The notes beneath the pieces were generated by a model. The model was not told the origin of the DNA, did no database searches, and saw only the letters and a list, made by a program, of their open reading frames with translations. This document shows, one piece after another, positions 43,360 through 55,400 of a DNA stretch of 64,000 bases. Every line of letters starts with the position of its first letter. Position 1 is the first letter of the stretch. A program made the position numbers and the translations under genes. Source of the DNA: Dioszegia crocea (lineage: Eukaryota; Basidiomycota; Tremellomycetes; Tremellales; Bulleribasidiaceae); the NCBI GenBank assembly GCA_001600615.1, contig BCKK01000008.1, forward strand, positions 434,001 to 498,000, written 5' to 3'.

Positions 43360-45854
43360 ATGTCACTAAACAAAGTGGTCGGCTCGCTCGTTCGTGCTGC
43401 CGCTGGGATTCCGAGCGACATCACCGATGCGGAGCTCGATGCGCACGTTGCGAGGTTGTTGGCTGAGGAGGCGAAGGCGAGTGAGGTTCGGTGGAGTGAG
43501 TTGGGACTTGGGGGTTTACTAGGGACGTCTTCGAGGGATACGTGAGTGGTCCCGAATGATCTGTAATATCACATCTATCACACTATCCTCAGCTTAGTCA
43601 TGCTATGACGGATCATTTGGTCAAAGACGCAGCTGATCCTCTCAGACCAGACCCTAATGCGCCCAAACCGAATAAACGCTTCTTAGCAAGCGTGATCCGG
43701 ACGGTTGACGGCCATAACTCTGCTTTGCTCAAAGAACAGGCACGTCAAGCCAAAGATGTCCGTCAGAGCCGGTATGGATTGGCAGACGAGCGTGAGCGCG
43801 ACCGCGACCGGAATGATAGAGACAGGCACTCTCCCCGTCGACCTACCCGGAGTGATGGCGCAAGTCGACTATTCGGCGGAGCGCTCAAGAGCCTAGGGAA
43901 AGAAGAAAGGGAGGTGAAGAGTCAGGAATGGCGAGAGGTATATCGGAAGCGGAGTGAAATGGTGGATGATGATGGGAGGGAATTTCGGTATAAGTGGGAT
44001 CAACCGAGAAATGGTGGACGTAAGGCTGAAGAGAGGGATGAAGGGGAGGATGGTAGGGAAGAGAGGAATGGGGGTCCATCGAAGCTTAAGAAGAGGTCGG
44101 GGATGTATGGGTATTCGGATGACGAAGAAGGTCGGGAGGAGGTAGAGGTAGATGAGGAGATGGCGATTAATGCCAGTAGGAGGAATCCTGATGGGTTGAG
44201 AAGAAGGGGTAGGGATGGAGAGGCGAGAGAAATGTCTAGGCGTTACGAGGGTGATGATCGAGACGAAGAAGGTGGGAGGGAGAATAGGAGAGAGAGGCGG
44301 AGGAGAGAAAGGGAAGGGCGGGAAGAGTCGGCCGCGAAGGAGGATCACCGTTCGACAGGGCACCGCGATGAGCGCCACGGGAAGAGAAGTAGGGAGAGTG
44401 AGGATAAATCCCTTTCGCCAAAACGGAAATCCCGACATCGCGAAGAGCGACCTCGTGCGGAAGGACGATCTAATCGAGAACACGAATCCGACGATCAGCC
44501 TTCGAGAATACGATCTCGCCATGAGGAGCGCGAGAGCTCTACGAGTCGTCGTCGCTCGCGCAGGAATGACGATGATTCAGATCGGAGGAAGGAGCGGGAA
44601 GAATCAGACATAGAGGACCTGCGGATAGAGAAGGATCGGGCAAGCCGACGCCATCATACTTCTGATCGCCGCAAAAATCGGGATGGATCTGAAGAGTCTG
44701 AAGGGAGGGATGAGCCTCAGCGGTCTTCACGTCAAGGTCAAGATTCTAGTCGGAGGAAGGAGGGCAAACGAGCGGCCGAGTCGGGAGAAGAAGAACATGA
44801 GGAAAATCCTTCTTCTAGGCGTCGGGAAGATCCTGGGCGGCGGGAGGGTCGGAAGGGGTCTGATGCGTCGAAACTGGAGGAAAAGAAGGTGGAAGGGGAG
44901 GTGGTGGTTCGAGTGCCAGTGCGGACTATGAAGATCAAAGGGCGGGATGGAGGTGATAGGGAGAAGGAAAGGCGGAAGGGGGAGCCTGATGATGTAGACG
45001 GGACAGGGATGGATGATGTTAAGGAGGGGCTAAAGAGGGTGAAAGAGGACCAGCGGAAAGAGCAAGATGGGATCGGCAGAAGTCATCGTCGTGAGAAGGA
45101 TAGGCAGAGCGAGGAAGAAGAAGAAGCCCAGACCACCGATCGACAAACCCGTAAACGGGACCCACCCACATCGTCGACCCAACCATCAACCTCGAGCAGA
45201 CGGATCCCCTCACCTCGTAGACCAACATCATTCCTTCCCCTCAAACGACCCGCCCCTTTTGCAGCGCCTCCACCTCCACCTCCTCCACCTGCAGACCTAC
45301 CCCCTTCCCCTCCTCCCCCCTCCCCGCCACCTGCGCCTCTTTCCCGAATGGATAAGTACTTCAATACGACATATGACCCTCGGCTAGATTTGGGCGAGGT
45401 TCCAAAAGAAGGAATGGTCGTTGATGTCGGATGGGACAACATGTTGTCCGTATTGAAAGATAGGGGGCGGAAAGTGAGTCTAGGGTTCATACATCTTGAC
45501 GTCAGGGGCTGATTATAGACACGTCGATCACCCTCTCCAAGCCAACTCCCTCCTCCTCCACCGCCTATACTACATCCAACTCACACCACTCGAGCCCACT
45601 CCCGATCCCCCTCACCTGAAGCAGTCGCCCGTCGCGCCGCTCGGAAAGCGCGTAAAGCCCGCGCAGCGGAGGTGGAGAGTGAAGATGAGAAGGACCGACA
45701 GCGAAGGCGGGAGAAGAAGAAGAGGGAGAAGGAGAAATTGGCTAGTTTGGGGAAGAGCCAGAGGGTGGGGGCGGTGTTGGGCGATGGGAAAGAGGAAGGG
45801 GGTTATGCGTATGTGCCTAAAGGTGGGATTAGGGAGTGGGATTTGGGCAAGTAG
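43360..45854 (+). CDS. Arg/Glu/Ser-rich nuclear protein with polyproline tract, unknown function
   Basis: I do not recognise the family. Exon 1 (from 43360) encodes SDITDAELDAHVARLLAEEA and joins across an intron ending TTAG near 43598 to THAMTDHLVKDAAD. A conserved-looking N-terminal block follows: PNKRFLASVIRTVDGHNSALLKEQA. About 450 residues of alternating Arg/Glu/Asp/Ser come next (RERDRDRNDRDRHSPRR style), like RS/RED domains of splicing-associated proteins. A run of APPPPPPPPADLPPSPPPP precedes MDKYFNTTYDPRLDLG and VGWDNMLSVLKDRG, which look like a folded conserved motif. After an intron starting GTGAGT at about 45,475 the tail is Arg/Lys-rich and ends GGYAYVPKGGIREWDLGK. A nuclear RNA-processing role is inferred only from composition. 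Confidence 0.8.
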
Positions 45855-46053
45855 GGTTATTGGACAAGCAAGGGTACTGTTATCTAGGGAAGCAGGAAAG
45901 TGTAGTGAGGAGAGGAGAAGACTAGCGATATCAATTGGCTATTACTCGTAGTATTACAACCTTTCCAGTCATGTAGCATAGCATATCGTATCGTTTCGTA
46001 ATGCATAGTCTTGTCACATCTATAAACTTCACTGCGTTCCTTCGTCGGAACTC

Positions 46054-46994
46054 TCACTTCCCAAACCAGCTCTTGACCAGCTACCCATGTCAGCTCTAGC
46101 TCAGATATACGAATTGTGTGCAACTCACAGTCCGCGCATACGGGATATACGAGAGGGAGTACCACAGGTAGGCGAGATATTGGATCTGCGTAGATCAGCC
46201 AGATTTCCTCCATCTCGTTCCCCATCCAAATGAGAAACGCTTCGACTTACAATCACAAATACAATACACAGTATCGCAGGTAGCACAAACGCACTGACAA
46301 ACGTCATAACGATAGACGCAAACAGCAAGACGGTAGCGACGACGCGAATGGGCTTGAACATTGTTTTAAACTGTTTCGAGAAGCCCACGAGGAATCCTGT
46401 ACCGACTAAAGAGAGGATACCGCCTATGGCGAATAGCGCTGAGGTCTGTCAGCTGGTGATCCCTAGATTGAGGGGGTGGGACAGGGCAGAGGTAGCTTAC
46501 TGGCGAAAGCTCCGGCTGCGCCGAGGAATAAGAGGATGGCGCCGAGGAGGGAGATGCCTAATCCAGCGACGAAGCCTGTGAGATTAGCTTCGGCCTTGAA
46601 GAATGATTCCGGTCGTCGGGTGATTTGTGACTGTCGCCTTTGTCCCTCTTCGCCCGTTCAGGCCCAGAGCAGTAAGCGCTGTCTCTGACCGAACAGAGCA
46701 ACCTTCACAACCCAAAACTGGGAAGCACTACTTACACAAAGCGAATCCTCCCAGTCTTTGACTCCTCGTCAAGCCCAACTTTGAAAACGCCGATGTTTCC
46801 TACAGTCCCATTAGCTTCTGAGATATGCTGTATTGCCTCTTGGGCGGAGCCATCAACATACACCACCGAACACCGCATCGTCGGTTTGCGATTCGAGATC
46901 TGCTCATCAGCCTTGCACTTCCGTGGTAATGCAAATATCCACCATAGGTACTGGCGGGTTATAGCTCCGACTTACTGTACCATTTGCCCGACAT
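46054..46994 (-). CDS. SFT2: Sft2-family Golgi vesicle transport protein
   Basis: Four-helix membrane protein acting in retrograde traffic to the Golgi. ATG 46994 opens MSGKWYNLESQTDD. Splicing gives TSAFSKLGLTRSQRLGGFAL, a typical Sft2 lead-in, joined through an intron of about 170 nt to helix 1 (CFVAGLGISLLGAILLFLG). Helix 2 is LFAIGGILSLVGTGFLVG, followed by SKQFKTMFKPIRVVATVLLF, helix 3 VMTFVSAFVLPAILCIVFVI and the diagnostic IQYLAYLWYSLSYIPYART. The last short exon encodes LVKSWFGK and the stop at 46054-46056. Total about 160 residues, normal for the family. It is divergent from the zinc-ribbon gene at 47258 across 263 bp. Confidence 0.9.
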
Positions 46995-47257
46995 CTTGGC
47001 TGATCACTATTGTTATAAAGCAGTGTAGACAAGGTATGTATGGCAAACTGCGAAGTGGCCAAGCTTTGGGCCAAGCTGACTTTTATTCAGACGCGTCTCC
47101 GTCCCCGGAACCTTGACGCGGCTTGGCGTCTGATATCTGATCCCCCCACTTTGAGCGTTTCACCTTTTCAGCCCAGACCCGTATCTTTCGCCACCCACTC
47201 TCCACCTTCTTCCTCTTCCTCCACATCCCGCACTGTCGCAGGGGGCGAAAGGCCACA

Positions 47258-48280
47258 ATGCCCACCAAGAAGAAGTACGGGGAAGAACCACGCCCTTATG
47301 TCCCTGCTGTCCACTTCCGGCATCCCAAACTTATCCCTTCTGCCCCAGTTGAGCCCGAAATACCCCTTACCCCCGGAGTAGAACCGACAGACCCCACCGA
47401 ACCTGACCTCACCCCTCCCACTTTACTCGACACACTTCATCCTCCAACGCTATCATACCTCTCCGCCCTCCCCATTCACCTTCATCCCGTATCGCCGTAC
47501 CTTGCCGCTCTGCACGATGCGCGTATCCGGCTCTTGTCCATCCAGCTTAGATCCCCAATACGGTGGTGTATCAACTGTGGGAGTCTGCGGGATACCTCCC
47601 TAGACTCGACCGCGGGGTCATCCACATCTTCTACCTCTCCGACAAAGAAGTCGCCAAAGAAAAAGGCGAAGACGACGACACCCGCGGCGCCCTGTCCGAC
47701 CTGCGGCGAGAAATTCAGGCGGGCAGCCAAAGTTGCCGCTAAGGATAAAGCGAGCGCAGATGTGTTGGCGAGCTTCAAACCTGCTAGGGCTGTCAGGCGG
47801 AGCAGGCGGGATGCGGGCGTTCTGGAAATACAACCCTCAGAGGATGTAGAGATGGGACCGGCAGGCGGGGAAGGAAGTGGGTCAGTCACAAATGGGAAGG
47901 TGCTACCTTGGCCAACTCTACACACGGAGGATGATCCGATGGGTACAGAACCTGAAGCTGTACTTCCAACCCCGGATTCTGCTACTCCGATACAAATACC
48001 GCCAACGGCGCAATCAGCTACTCCACTGGCAGCCCCCAATCTCCGCTATATCCCCAATACCGCCCCCAGTCCTCCGACGTATGATCAACCGCGATCCGTC
48101 CGCCCACCCACGGCGACGGCGATTATTGGCGGAAAGACAGTACCGGTGACCAGTGCATGCAAGGTAGAGGAAGGAGGCGCGAAGAGGAAGAAGAAGAAGG
48201 CGTCGGGGTTGGCTAAGCTGTTGGCGCAGAGCAAGGAGAGGGAGGAGGGGGAGATGGGTGGGAAATGGGGTTTCGGGTGA
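47258..48280 (+). CDS. Possible Rpr2/Rpp21/Snm1-type RNase P/MRP zinc-ribbon protein
   Basis: Single exon, 340 residues. Residues about 85-165 contain LHDARIRLLSIQLRSPIRWC followed by INCGSLRD, and about 40 residues later CPTCGEKFRR. Two CxxC pairs separated by a Lys/Thr/Ser-rich insert suggest a four-cysteine zinc ribbon as in Rpr2/Rpp21/Snm1 subunits of RNase P and RNase MRP, which process tRNA and rRNA precursors. The C-terminus GLAKLLAQSKEREEGEMGG is a short helix-like motif. The N-terminal 80 residues and the region 170-310 are Pro-rich and probably disordered. A generic zinc-ribbon protein of another family cannot be excluded. Confidence 0.55.
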   Translation: MPTKKKYGEEPRPYVPAVHFRHPKLIPSAPVEPEIPLTPGVEPTDPTEPDLTPPTLLDTLHPPTLSYLSALPIHLHPVSPYLAALHDARIRLLSIQLRSPIRWCINCGSLRDTSLDSTAGSSTSSTSPTKKSPKKKAKTTTPAAPCPTCGEKFRRAAKVAAKDKASADVLASFKPARAVRRSRRDAGVLEIQPSEDVEMGPAGGEGSGSVTNGKVLPWPTLHTEDDPMGTEPEAVLPTPDSATPIQIPPTAQSATPLAAPNLRYIPNTAPSPPTYDQPRSVRPPTATAIIGGKTVPVTSACKVEEGGAKRKKKKASGLAKLLAQSKEREEGEMGGKWGFG

Positions 48281-48694
48281 TTGGGACGGGGACGAAAGGA
48301 TGAGGTGGACATCGTACGTTTTCCCCAATAGTGTGTCGACTTCTGGGTAGGTGCTGACTTTGGACAGCCATACTATCCGAGTCGGCCTCTTTCCTTCTCA
48401 TCGACCCGCTGCTGTGATTGAGCATTGAAATGATTCTCAAGGACGCAGGCGCAAATTCTCAGGTCAGGTTGTAGTGGATAAGTTATAATCGTTTCACCAA
48501 GTTGTAGCGTCTAACATCGCCAAAACAAGAGATGAGGCCGGTGAAGCTGGACTTAATTAGTGGTTGTATCGTTGTATAGTCATAACATGTAAAGAAACCC
48601 TATAGTCCATTCAAACAACCAATGGCGCCTTCAGACTCTATATCATGCATAGAACTACTCTCACATGCGCAATTGGGCAACACAAAGCAGCAGC
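48281..48694. other. Convergent 3' spacer
   Basis: No gene. It holds the 3' ends of the zinc-ribbon gene and of the 3-hydroxyacyl-CoA dehydrogenase. Confidence 0.45.
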
Positions 48695-50422
48695 TTACAA
48701 CTTGCTGCTGTACTACAATTTCCATCAGCCTCGATCTCCTACCGCACATTGCAGGTCCCGCACTCACGTCGTAGAAACCCTTGCCTGACTTCCTGCCCAT
48801 CCGACCTTCTTTAACCATCTTCTCCAGCATAGGAATAGGCTGAACGAGCTCTTTACTAATCAGACCTTGCTCGGCCTTCTCGGCCCATCCTTGTGAGATG
48901 TAAGAGGTCGTGTCGAGTCCGACAAAGTCTAGGAGTTCAAAGGGCTAGAAAGGTGTTAGCTTGATTGACGCAGACAATGGCGCTACACGAAGCTTACACC
49001 CATAGCTATTCGGGTTAGCTATTTGCACAGCGGATTTCACGGGGCTAGTAACTTACGATATCCCGCACCGAGCTTCATGGCCGTATCGACATCCTCAGGC
49101 GTAGCTTCGCCTCGCTCCACCATTCGGATAGCCTCAACTACACGAAAAGTCAGCTGGACAACTCCTTACTGGAAGAGCTCACGGCAACTGACGCATGTAG
49201 GGCACCAACAACCTGTTGACGATGAACCCAGGGGTATCCTGGCACGTCACGGGTGACTTCTTCATTTTGAGTGTAACTTCCCGAAGCGTCTGGAAGGTAG
49301 ATTCAGAAGTCTGAGGGGTTTTGATGATTTCCACGAGCTTCATAGCTTGAGGCATCAGCTATGGTCCGACAGTTGTAGGAAAACCAACGGGGCGGAAAGC
49401 TAACCTGGTACGGCTACGATCGTCAGCGTTGCCTGTCCATTCGAGAGGAAGCTCTAGTTAACTTACGATTGAAGAAGTGCAGACCGGCGAATCTGGATGG
49501 ATCAGCTTTGTGTTCGAGTCTGCATCGAAGGCGAGAAACCACATATTAGCTCACTTCTCTTGCCTCGCTGGCTGACATGCCTCTGCAATCTCCCTGACCG
49601 ACAGACTCGACGTGTTCGAGGCGAAGATGCATGATTCCCTTGAAGGTCAGCTTGACTCTTAATAACCGGTGAGATTCGAAGAGGGGGACTGAGCTCACTT
49701 GGCAGCCTTGTCGAGCATCCCAAAGAGATCTCGCTTGACTTTGATACTCTCGATAATAGCCTCCACGACCAGGTCGGAGTTCTCGACGGCTTTCGCTCTA
49801 GATTTGTCAGCTCTGCAGTGATACGTCCAGTATGACAGGTGAAACCCCTAGGATCAGTTTGCTTGAACTCACGCATCAGTTGTAGTCTCGATATTCTGCA
49901 TGACGTTCTTTGTGAAGCCCTCAATATCATCCGGCTGCTTCTTCTTTGCTATTCTCGCGAGAGATTTGGAAATGATTGTGAGGCCATTCCTGAGACTAGG
50001 TCAGTATTGAAGATAAGAGTGAACAAGTTGAACGGATCGCCAAGGAGTCGGGAGAGTGCAGAAGGACATACTGTAACGCTTGGTCCGTCACATCAGAAAG
50101 AACAACCTAACTCATGAGCTTTGACTCTCCTTGCCCCGTAAGAAAGAACGCGGCAGCTCACCTTGTACCCATTCTGAGCGCCAACCTGAGCAATACCAGC
50201 TCCCATGAGCCCAGCACCAAACACAGTGATCCTCTCGACTTTAAGCGCACCACCAGTCTGTTGACCGTTCGACGAGGACGCAGAGGCAGAGGCCATACCT
50301 CGATTAGCAGCAGTGAAGGCACGGCCGGCAGCGAGGATAGGAGCAGGGGAAGCGGATGAGGCTGACATGGACATGGTTGATGATGCGCTGGCTCGGAGGG
50401 CTGAGCGGAGAGGAGTGAGCAT
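48695..50422 (-). CDS. L-3-hydroxyacyl-CoA dehydrogenase with mitochondrial-type N-terminus and SKL end
   Basis: NAD-dependent beta-oxidation enzyme oxidising 3-hydroxyacyl-CoA. ATG 50422 opens [15 protein letters not shown], an Arg/Ser/Ala-rich stretch of about 55 residues resembling a mitochondrial presequence. The Rossmann dinucleotide motif is [20 protein letters not shown]. Downstream exons encode the usual fold with introns every 60-150 nt, and the last long exon gives [17 protein letters not shown]. Its donor (GTGAGT) is followed by a 55-nt intron (48713-48767) and an 18-nt last exon, 48712-48695, reading YSSKL then TAA. SKL is the canonical type 1 peroxisomal targeting signal. Retention of the intron would instead give a longer end without SKL. 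Exons between 49,000 and 50,150 are approximate. Confidence 0.88.
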
Positions 50423-50788
50423 GATTGGAGTGTGGTGGACAACTGGGGTTGGTCGTGTGGAACGCGAAAGATTTGGGATCGAATGGTTGTTGGGTCCCGG
50501 TAAAGTTATAAGCGGGCCATATTACGTCATGATGATAAGTCAGCACGTGTCTTACCTGGAACATGCAAGCTAAGCTGTCCGCGTGCTGGAGACCCTGGCT
50601 TTGCGCTCAGGATCCCAAGGGAATCCAGACTAAGATGTAGGCAAACTGGTAGGACTGTAGACTATCAAACAGACAAATAACATATATATCTACAAGACCC
50701 AAGCTCCAAATGACGTCCAGCGCGCTCTGCTCCCCCTCGATCCTCAAGGTACTCCCCCTCTTTCAGTCCAGCCCAGAGTCTGCACCTC
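50423..50788. other. Intergenic: promoter of the dehydrogenase, 3' flank of the membrane protein gene
   Basis: 366 bp without a supportable gene. Both flanking genes are on the minus strand. Confidence 0.45.
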
Positions 50789-52206
50789 CTAGTACATCCC
50801 GCCCGATGGTGGAGTATCATTATCGACCTCGTACATCTTCTCCCTAAGACAAGCCCAGTCCGAGCGGTATATGAACCAAACGACCATCCAGGCCAAAGCC
50901 AAACCCAACAATATTCGCATTCTAAAGATCATCAGCGCTAGCCTCGACAACTCCCACCTCACGCCAATTAAGGACCGACTCACACATCATCACCCGACAT
51001 CTTTTCGGCTCCAGCAACCCTCTGCCACACTTCCAACATCGTAAACCCCACAACAACCCAGAGCATAAACGCCCACAAGACCCATTCGAGCGCTACCATC
51101 CATGCCTCTTTCCCATCTCTCAATTTCCCATCTTCCTTCTTTTGCCTCGCGGCCTGCTCGTCGGATTTGTCCATTGATCTTTCAATGGCGGACTCGACAC
51201 AGGTCGTGCATCCTGTGCATGTGAGTAAGGCGTATGAGTGTCTGGAGGTGATTATTTTGAGTGGGATGATCCAGAGTGTGGTTGAAAGAAGCAGGAGGAG
51301 GCCGCCTGAACTCGTCAGCCTTTCACACTGATGACCCCGTATATCGCTTGCTGAAGTAGTAATAGGCAAAGACGTACCTAGAGCCACATACGCCAATATC
51401 CCACTGAGTACACGGGTGCTATACAGCAATGCGGGATCTTGAGCCCACCGGATATCGTAAAACGGCTTCCAGTAGACACAAACTCCGCTATACCATTCAG
51501 CTATGCCCATCACACAAAGAAAAGGAAAACCTTACGAATCATCACAATATCCCCATAAGCCCAACCTGTATCCTTCTCTATAGGCATACCACCCACCCCC
51601 CTCCCACACGCCCTCATCAGGTACAATACCAGACCCCGTCAAGCCCACCAAAGCAACCATGAGTAGATCCAGCAGGATCAACATCCAAGGCGATTTCCTT
51701 CCTAAAAATTTGAAGAATCTCCATCTGAAGATCCACAAAACCCAACTTGATAGCCAAGGCGTAATGAACCCATTAATGGTCCATAGTTTTCGCCAGGTCG
51801 ATTCGCGCTCTTTACGACCGCCAATCTCGGCATCTCTCTTGCCCGATCGTTGACGTTCGCGATCCTTAACCAACTTTCTAGCCTCTGCATTTCTGCGCTG
51901 TCCCAGCTCGGCTCTTCCGCGCGTGAGACGTTGATTCTCGTCGTCCGTATCAGCCTGGACCGTCCTTATATCTTCAGCCTCCTCATCTTCCGTCTCTACC
52001 GTCGGTCTTGGCGGGCGGCGGATACGGCGCGGTTTTGTCTCGGCGCTGGACTCGACAGCGGAAGAGTTGCCGTCTTGTCGGCTGGCAGTGGAGCGGGCGG
52101 CGGCAGGTGACGCTTGCCGTCGAGAAGGATCTGGACGCGCCGTATTGGCGTTAGGAGGTTTGGGGCGTTTTGGCCTATCGGAAGGTCGACCTCCTCCGTG
52201 GGCCAT
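50789..52206 (-). CDS. Multi-pass membrane protein of unknown function
   Basis: I do not recognise the family. ATG 52206 opens a basic, Pro/Arg-rich cytosolic N-terminus (about 110 residues, many RPPRP/RRIRRPP stretches) followed by a charged helix QRRNAEARKLVKDRERQR. Hydrophobic segments follow: WLSSWVLWIFRW with FFKFLGRKSPWMLILLDLLMVALVG, VLSGILAYVALG, LLLLLSTTLWIIPLKIITS, WMVALEWVLWAFMLWVVVGF and ILLGLALAWMVVWFIY. A Cys cluster (TCTGCTTCVES) sits between two of these. The C-terminus is YEVDNDTPPSGGMY. At least five membrane spans are likely. Introns interrupt near 51,535, 51,310-51,380 and 50,930-50,985; edges are approximate. Confidence 0.75.
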
Positions 52207-52475
52207 GACAGATTAGCGTGTTCCAGTAGCTAATAGTCTTTGCCTTCGCGTGTGGTGTTCAGCAGGTAAGACAAATGATCATCATCTTGAATCTGCACAA
52301 GTGAGCGTTGAGCCTGTCCTTTGATAATCATCAGCAATGGGGGTAGATCAGACAAAGGACCACCAAGGGGGAAAGGGATGAAACTCCCCCTTGGACAATA
52401 TGTAACGTATTGGCCCAGCCCATACATTCCACATTTTGGTCACATAGAGATTGACAATTCGACAATTGCACATAC

Positions 52476-55400
52476 TTAAGGCTCTTGCAGATCATCACTC
52501 ATTTCAGACCCAGAGTCATCCTATACCATCAGCATCATCACCCGACGCCGCAGAGAAACAGTACTGACCTGACCAAAGAATGCAAAAGCCTTAGCCTTGC
52601 CTTCAGTCCTCCCCGTACTCCCTTCCCTCGCTTTACCCCTCTCTAACCCATCACTCCCACCCCTCTGCTTCTTCCGCCCCGAATCAACACCCTCGACCAC
52701 CTCGCCATCCTGCCTCGCCGGGAGCGCATGACCACCTTCCGGAATCCTGAATGCGCTGGAATCAGATCGGATCTCATCCCTCTGCCCACGCTCATTATCC
52801 TTTTCCTTCAATTCGGCAGCTGCGAGCTTTTGAACAAGGTGTCGCTGAGATAAAGCGGGCGGACCGGCGCATTGCGTTGCGTACCGACTTGGAGTTGAGA
52901 CGCCAGATGGAGGGGAGGGGAGGCGATGGTTGGTGGAGCTGGAATCAGGATGAGAGGATAAGGAAGTGCGGTCTTTGTTGGCCGAGTTGGTATCGCCATT
53001 ACCGTTGACTGAAACCGTTCCAGTTGGTGAAGAAGGGGAGACGGTACCTTCGCCACCCGAAGCACTGCTATTTGTCAACAATCGATCCCTTCCAGTCACG
53101 ACGCAAGACTTACTCATCAATATCAAACGTATCATCCTCATCATCCTCTTCTTCATCCTCCTCTTCCTCATCTTCCTCATCGTGCCGTCTCAAAGCCTTC
53201 TGCGCAGCCCTTGGATCATCCTCATTCCCAGCTTCCGCATGCTTCCTGTTCCTCTCTTGCTTCTTGGGTCCACCCTTGATACCGTCACTCGGCCCCGCAT
53301 GGTCTTCTTCAACAACGACGAATGATTTCTGCTTCTCACGCTCGTTCCATCGCAATGTCCGGGAAATAGAGCTGAACCAGTCGGTAGAAGCTTTATCGGC
53401 GCAGACTGTAGGGAAGGGGTATTTAGATGCAGTGACTTTGATATGGTCTCCTTCTGCATGGGTCATCAGTCATGACCTAAGACTCCGGTGGATAACTCAC
53501 GCTTTAGCTCAACCCGACCTCGACCGTCAAAACTCGCCCACGCTGTACTGCGAGAGTTGTACGGGACACAGATCCTCAACTCCATAGAGTCGGGAAGGAG
53601 CATGGGGCGGAAAGAGAGTGTATGGGGGCAGATGGGCGTAAGGAGGATAGCGGGGATTTGAGGGTGGACAAGCGATCCGCCAGCGGATAATGAGTAGGCA
53701 GTGGAGCCAGTAGGAGTAGAAACAGTCAGACCGTCCGCTTGGACCGTAGTCAAATGGTGTTCATCGCCTATGCTATCAGCTTAGTCCTTGTCGAAGAGAA
53801 ATGGAACTCACCGAAAATCTCCAACAAGCTAACATAAGGACTCGGTCCCCTATCAACCACCAAATCATTCAACACTTCAAACTGCTCCACTGGTCGAGTA
53901 GAGAAACACATAATCTCCTTATCTTTTCCTCCTTCGGCTTGACGACATATCGGCCCATTGCTTGGACCCTCCAAAGCCTCCCATCCAGCCTTATCGACAG
54001 TACTCATGAGGATCTCACCTCCGGCCCGCTTGATGGCTTTGCGCCTCCCTCCACCGAGCGCCTGGGCAGCTTTGGATGCCTCTTCCGGAGCGACGGCACG
54101 GTAGACTGTGCATGTGAAGCGCATTCGGAGGTTGACGCGGATACCCTCGCTTAGGACTCGATCCATTGTTTGGGCGTAGGATGAGAAATCGAAGTTGGTG
54201 AGGAAGCCCAAGGAGCCGAGTGCGAATGGGAGGATTGGAGGGACGATCTTTTGGCTGGAGAAGTTAGCTCGATGTCCAGGCTTGATGATCCGGTAAGGAA
54301 CTTACAATAGCCAAGACGTAAAGAGAACGGTGCCATCGCCGCCGAGCTACACATCAGTATCTGTGCATTGATATAGAATGTAGACTTACAGTAATGACAA
54401 AGTCGAACAGGTGAGGTGAGCTACTGCACATCTCCGAAGTCCAGTATCTCAATTGCCCGTCATCACCCCGCTCCTTCCTGCGCTGAGACTCGCCAAGGCT
54501 CGCAGAGCTAGGGTAAGTGCTGATAGTACTCCCATTGACGCTTGAGCTACTCCGACGCCTGTGTAAAGCCTTGGAGAACTCCGGATATTCCCGCTTGATG
54601 CCCTCCGCATCGAATCGCTTTGAGTGTCGGAGCTGAGCATCAACATAGACGATCATTCCCCTGTCTGAACTCGTAGTAGTGGCTTGGGAAGAAACGGACG
54701 CGGTGGAGAGGGATGATTTCGGCCGATCGGAACTCGGATTAAGGGAGGTGGTCTTTTGCATGAGGTAGATGGCGAGTTCGCGGGTCAGGCGGATAAGGGC
54801 GTTGTCGCGCGCTTTTGTGACTATTAAGACGCTCTGTATACGAGATCGGACCCGAGTACGTTCTGAGCAGTCAGCACGTGTCCATCCATCAAACGCAAAG
54901 ATCAACTTACCAAGCTCCTTGCTCATCTCCCTCACGCCCTGAGCCGTCTCTGCCAATTGCTTAGTGAGGTTCCCGCCCTCCTCGTCATAATCGTCCGCAC
55001 CATTGACTTCTGATCGATCCGAGTCGTACCCACTGCCAGAGTTCGTCGATGCCACAGGAGAAGTAACGCGGGATTTAGTATGCGAGGATGATGAGGCGTG
55101 AGGAGTATGATGCGGGATTTGGACATGGGGCTTGGAAGAGTTGGCGTGGTGTTGACGAGCCGTCTGGGGCGAGTTGGAGGATGTGGGTGTCCCACCTGAT
55201 CTCCGGGGTGAAGCGGCGTGTGCGCCAGGAGATTGCTGGGTGGATTTAGAATGGAGGTAGTCGTGTAAGGAGCCGCTGCCGTGTTTGTCGAGGTAGGAGT
55301 GGATATAGCAGGGAGATGTGAGAGGCTCGGAGAGGGCGGCAGGTGAGCTGAGGCCGATACCGGGTGAAGGGGGATTGGGGATGTGGGGCGTATCGGATGG

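Noticed and set aside
43893..44522. Long minus-strand frame opposite the Arg/Glu-rich gene
   Set aside because: It is the antisense shadow of a low-complexity GAR-rich coding region; the plus strand has the start, splice sites and coherent ends.
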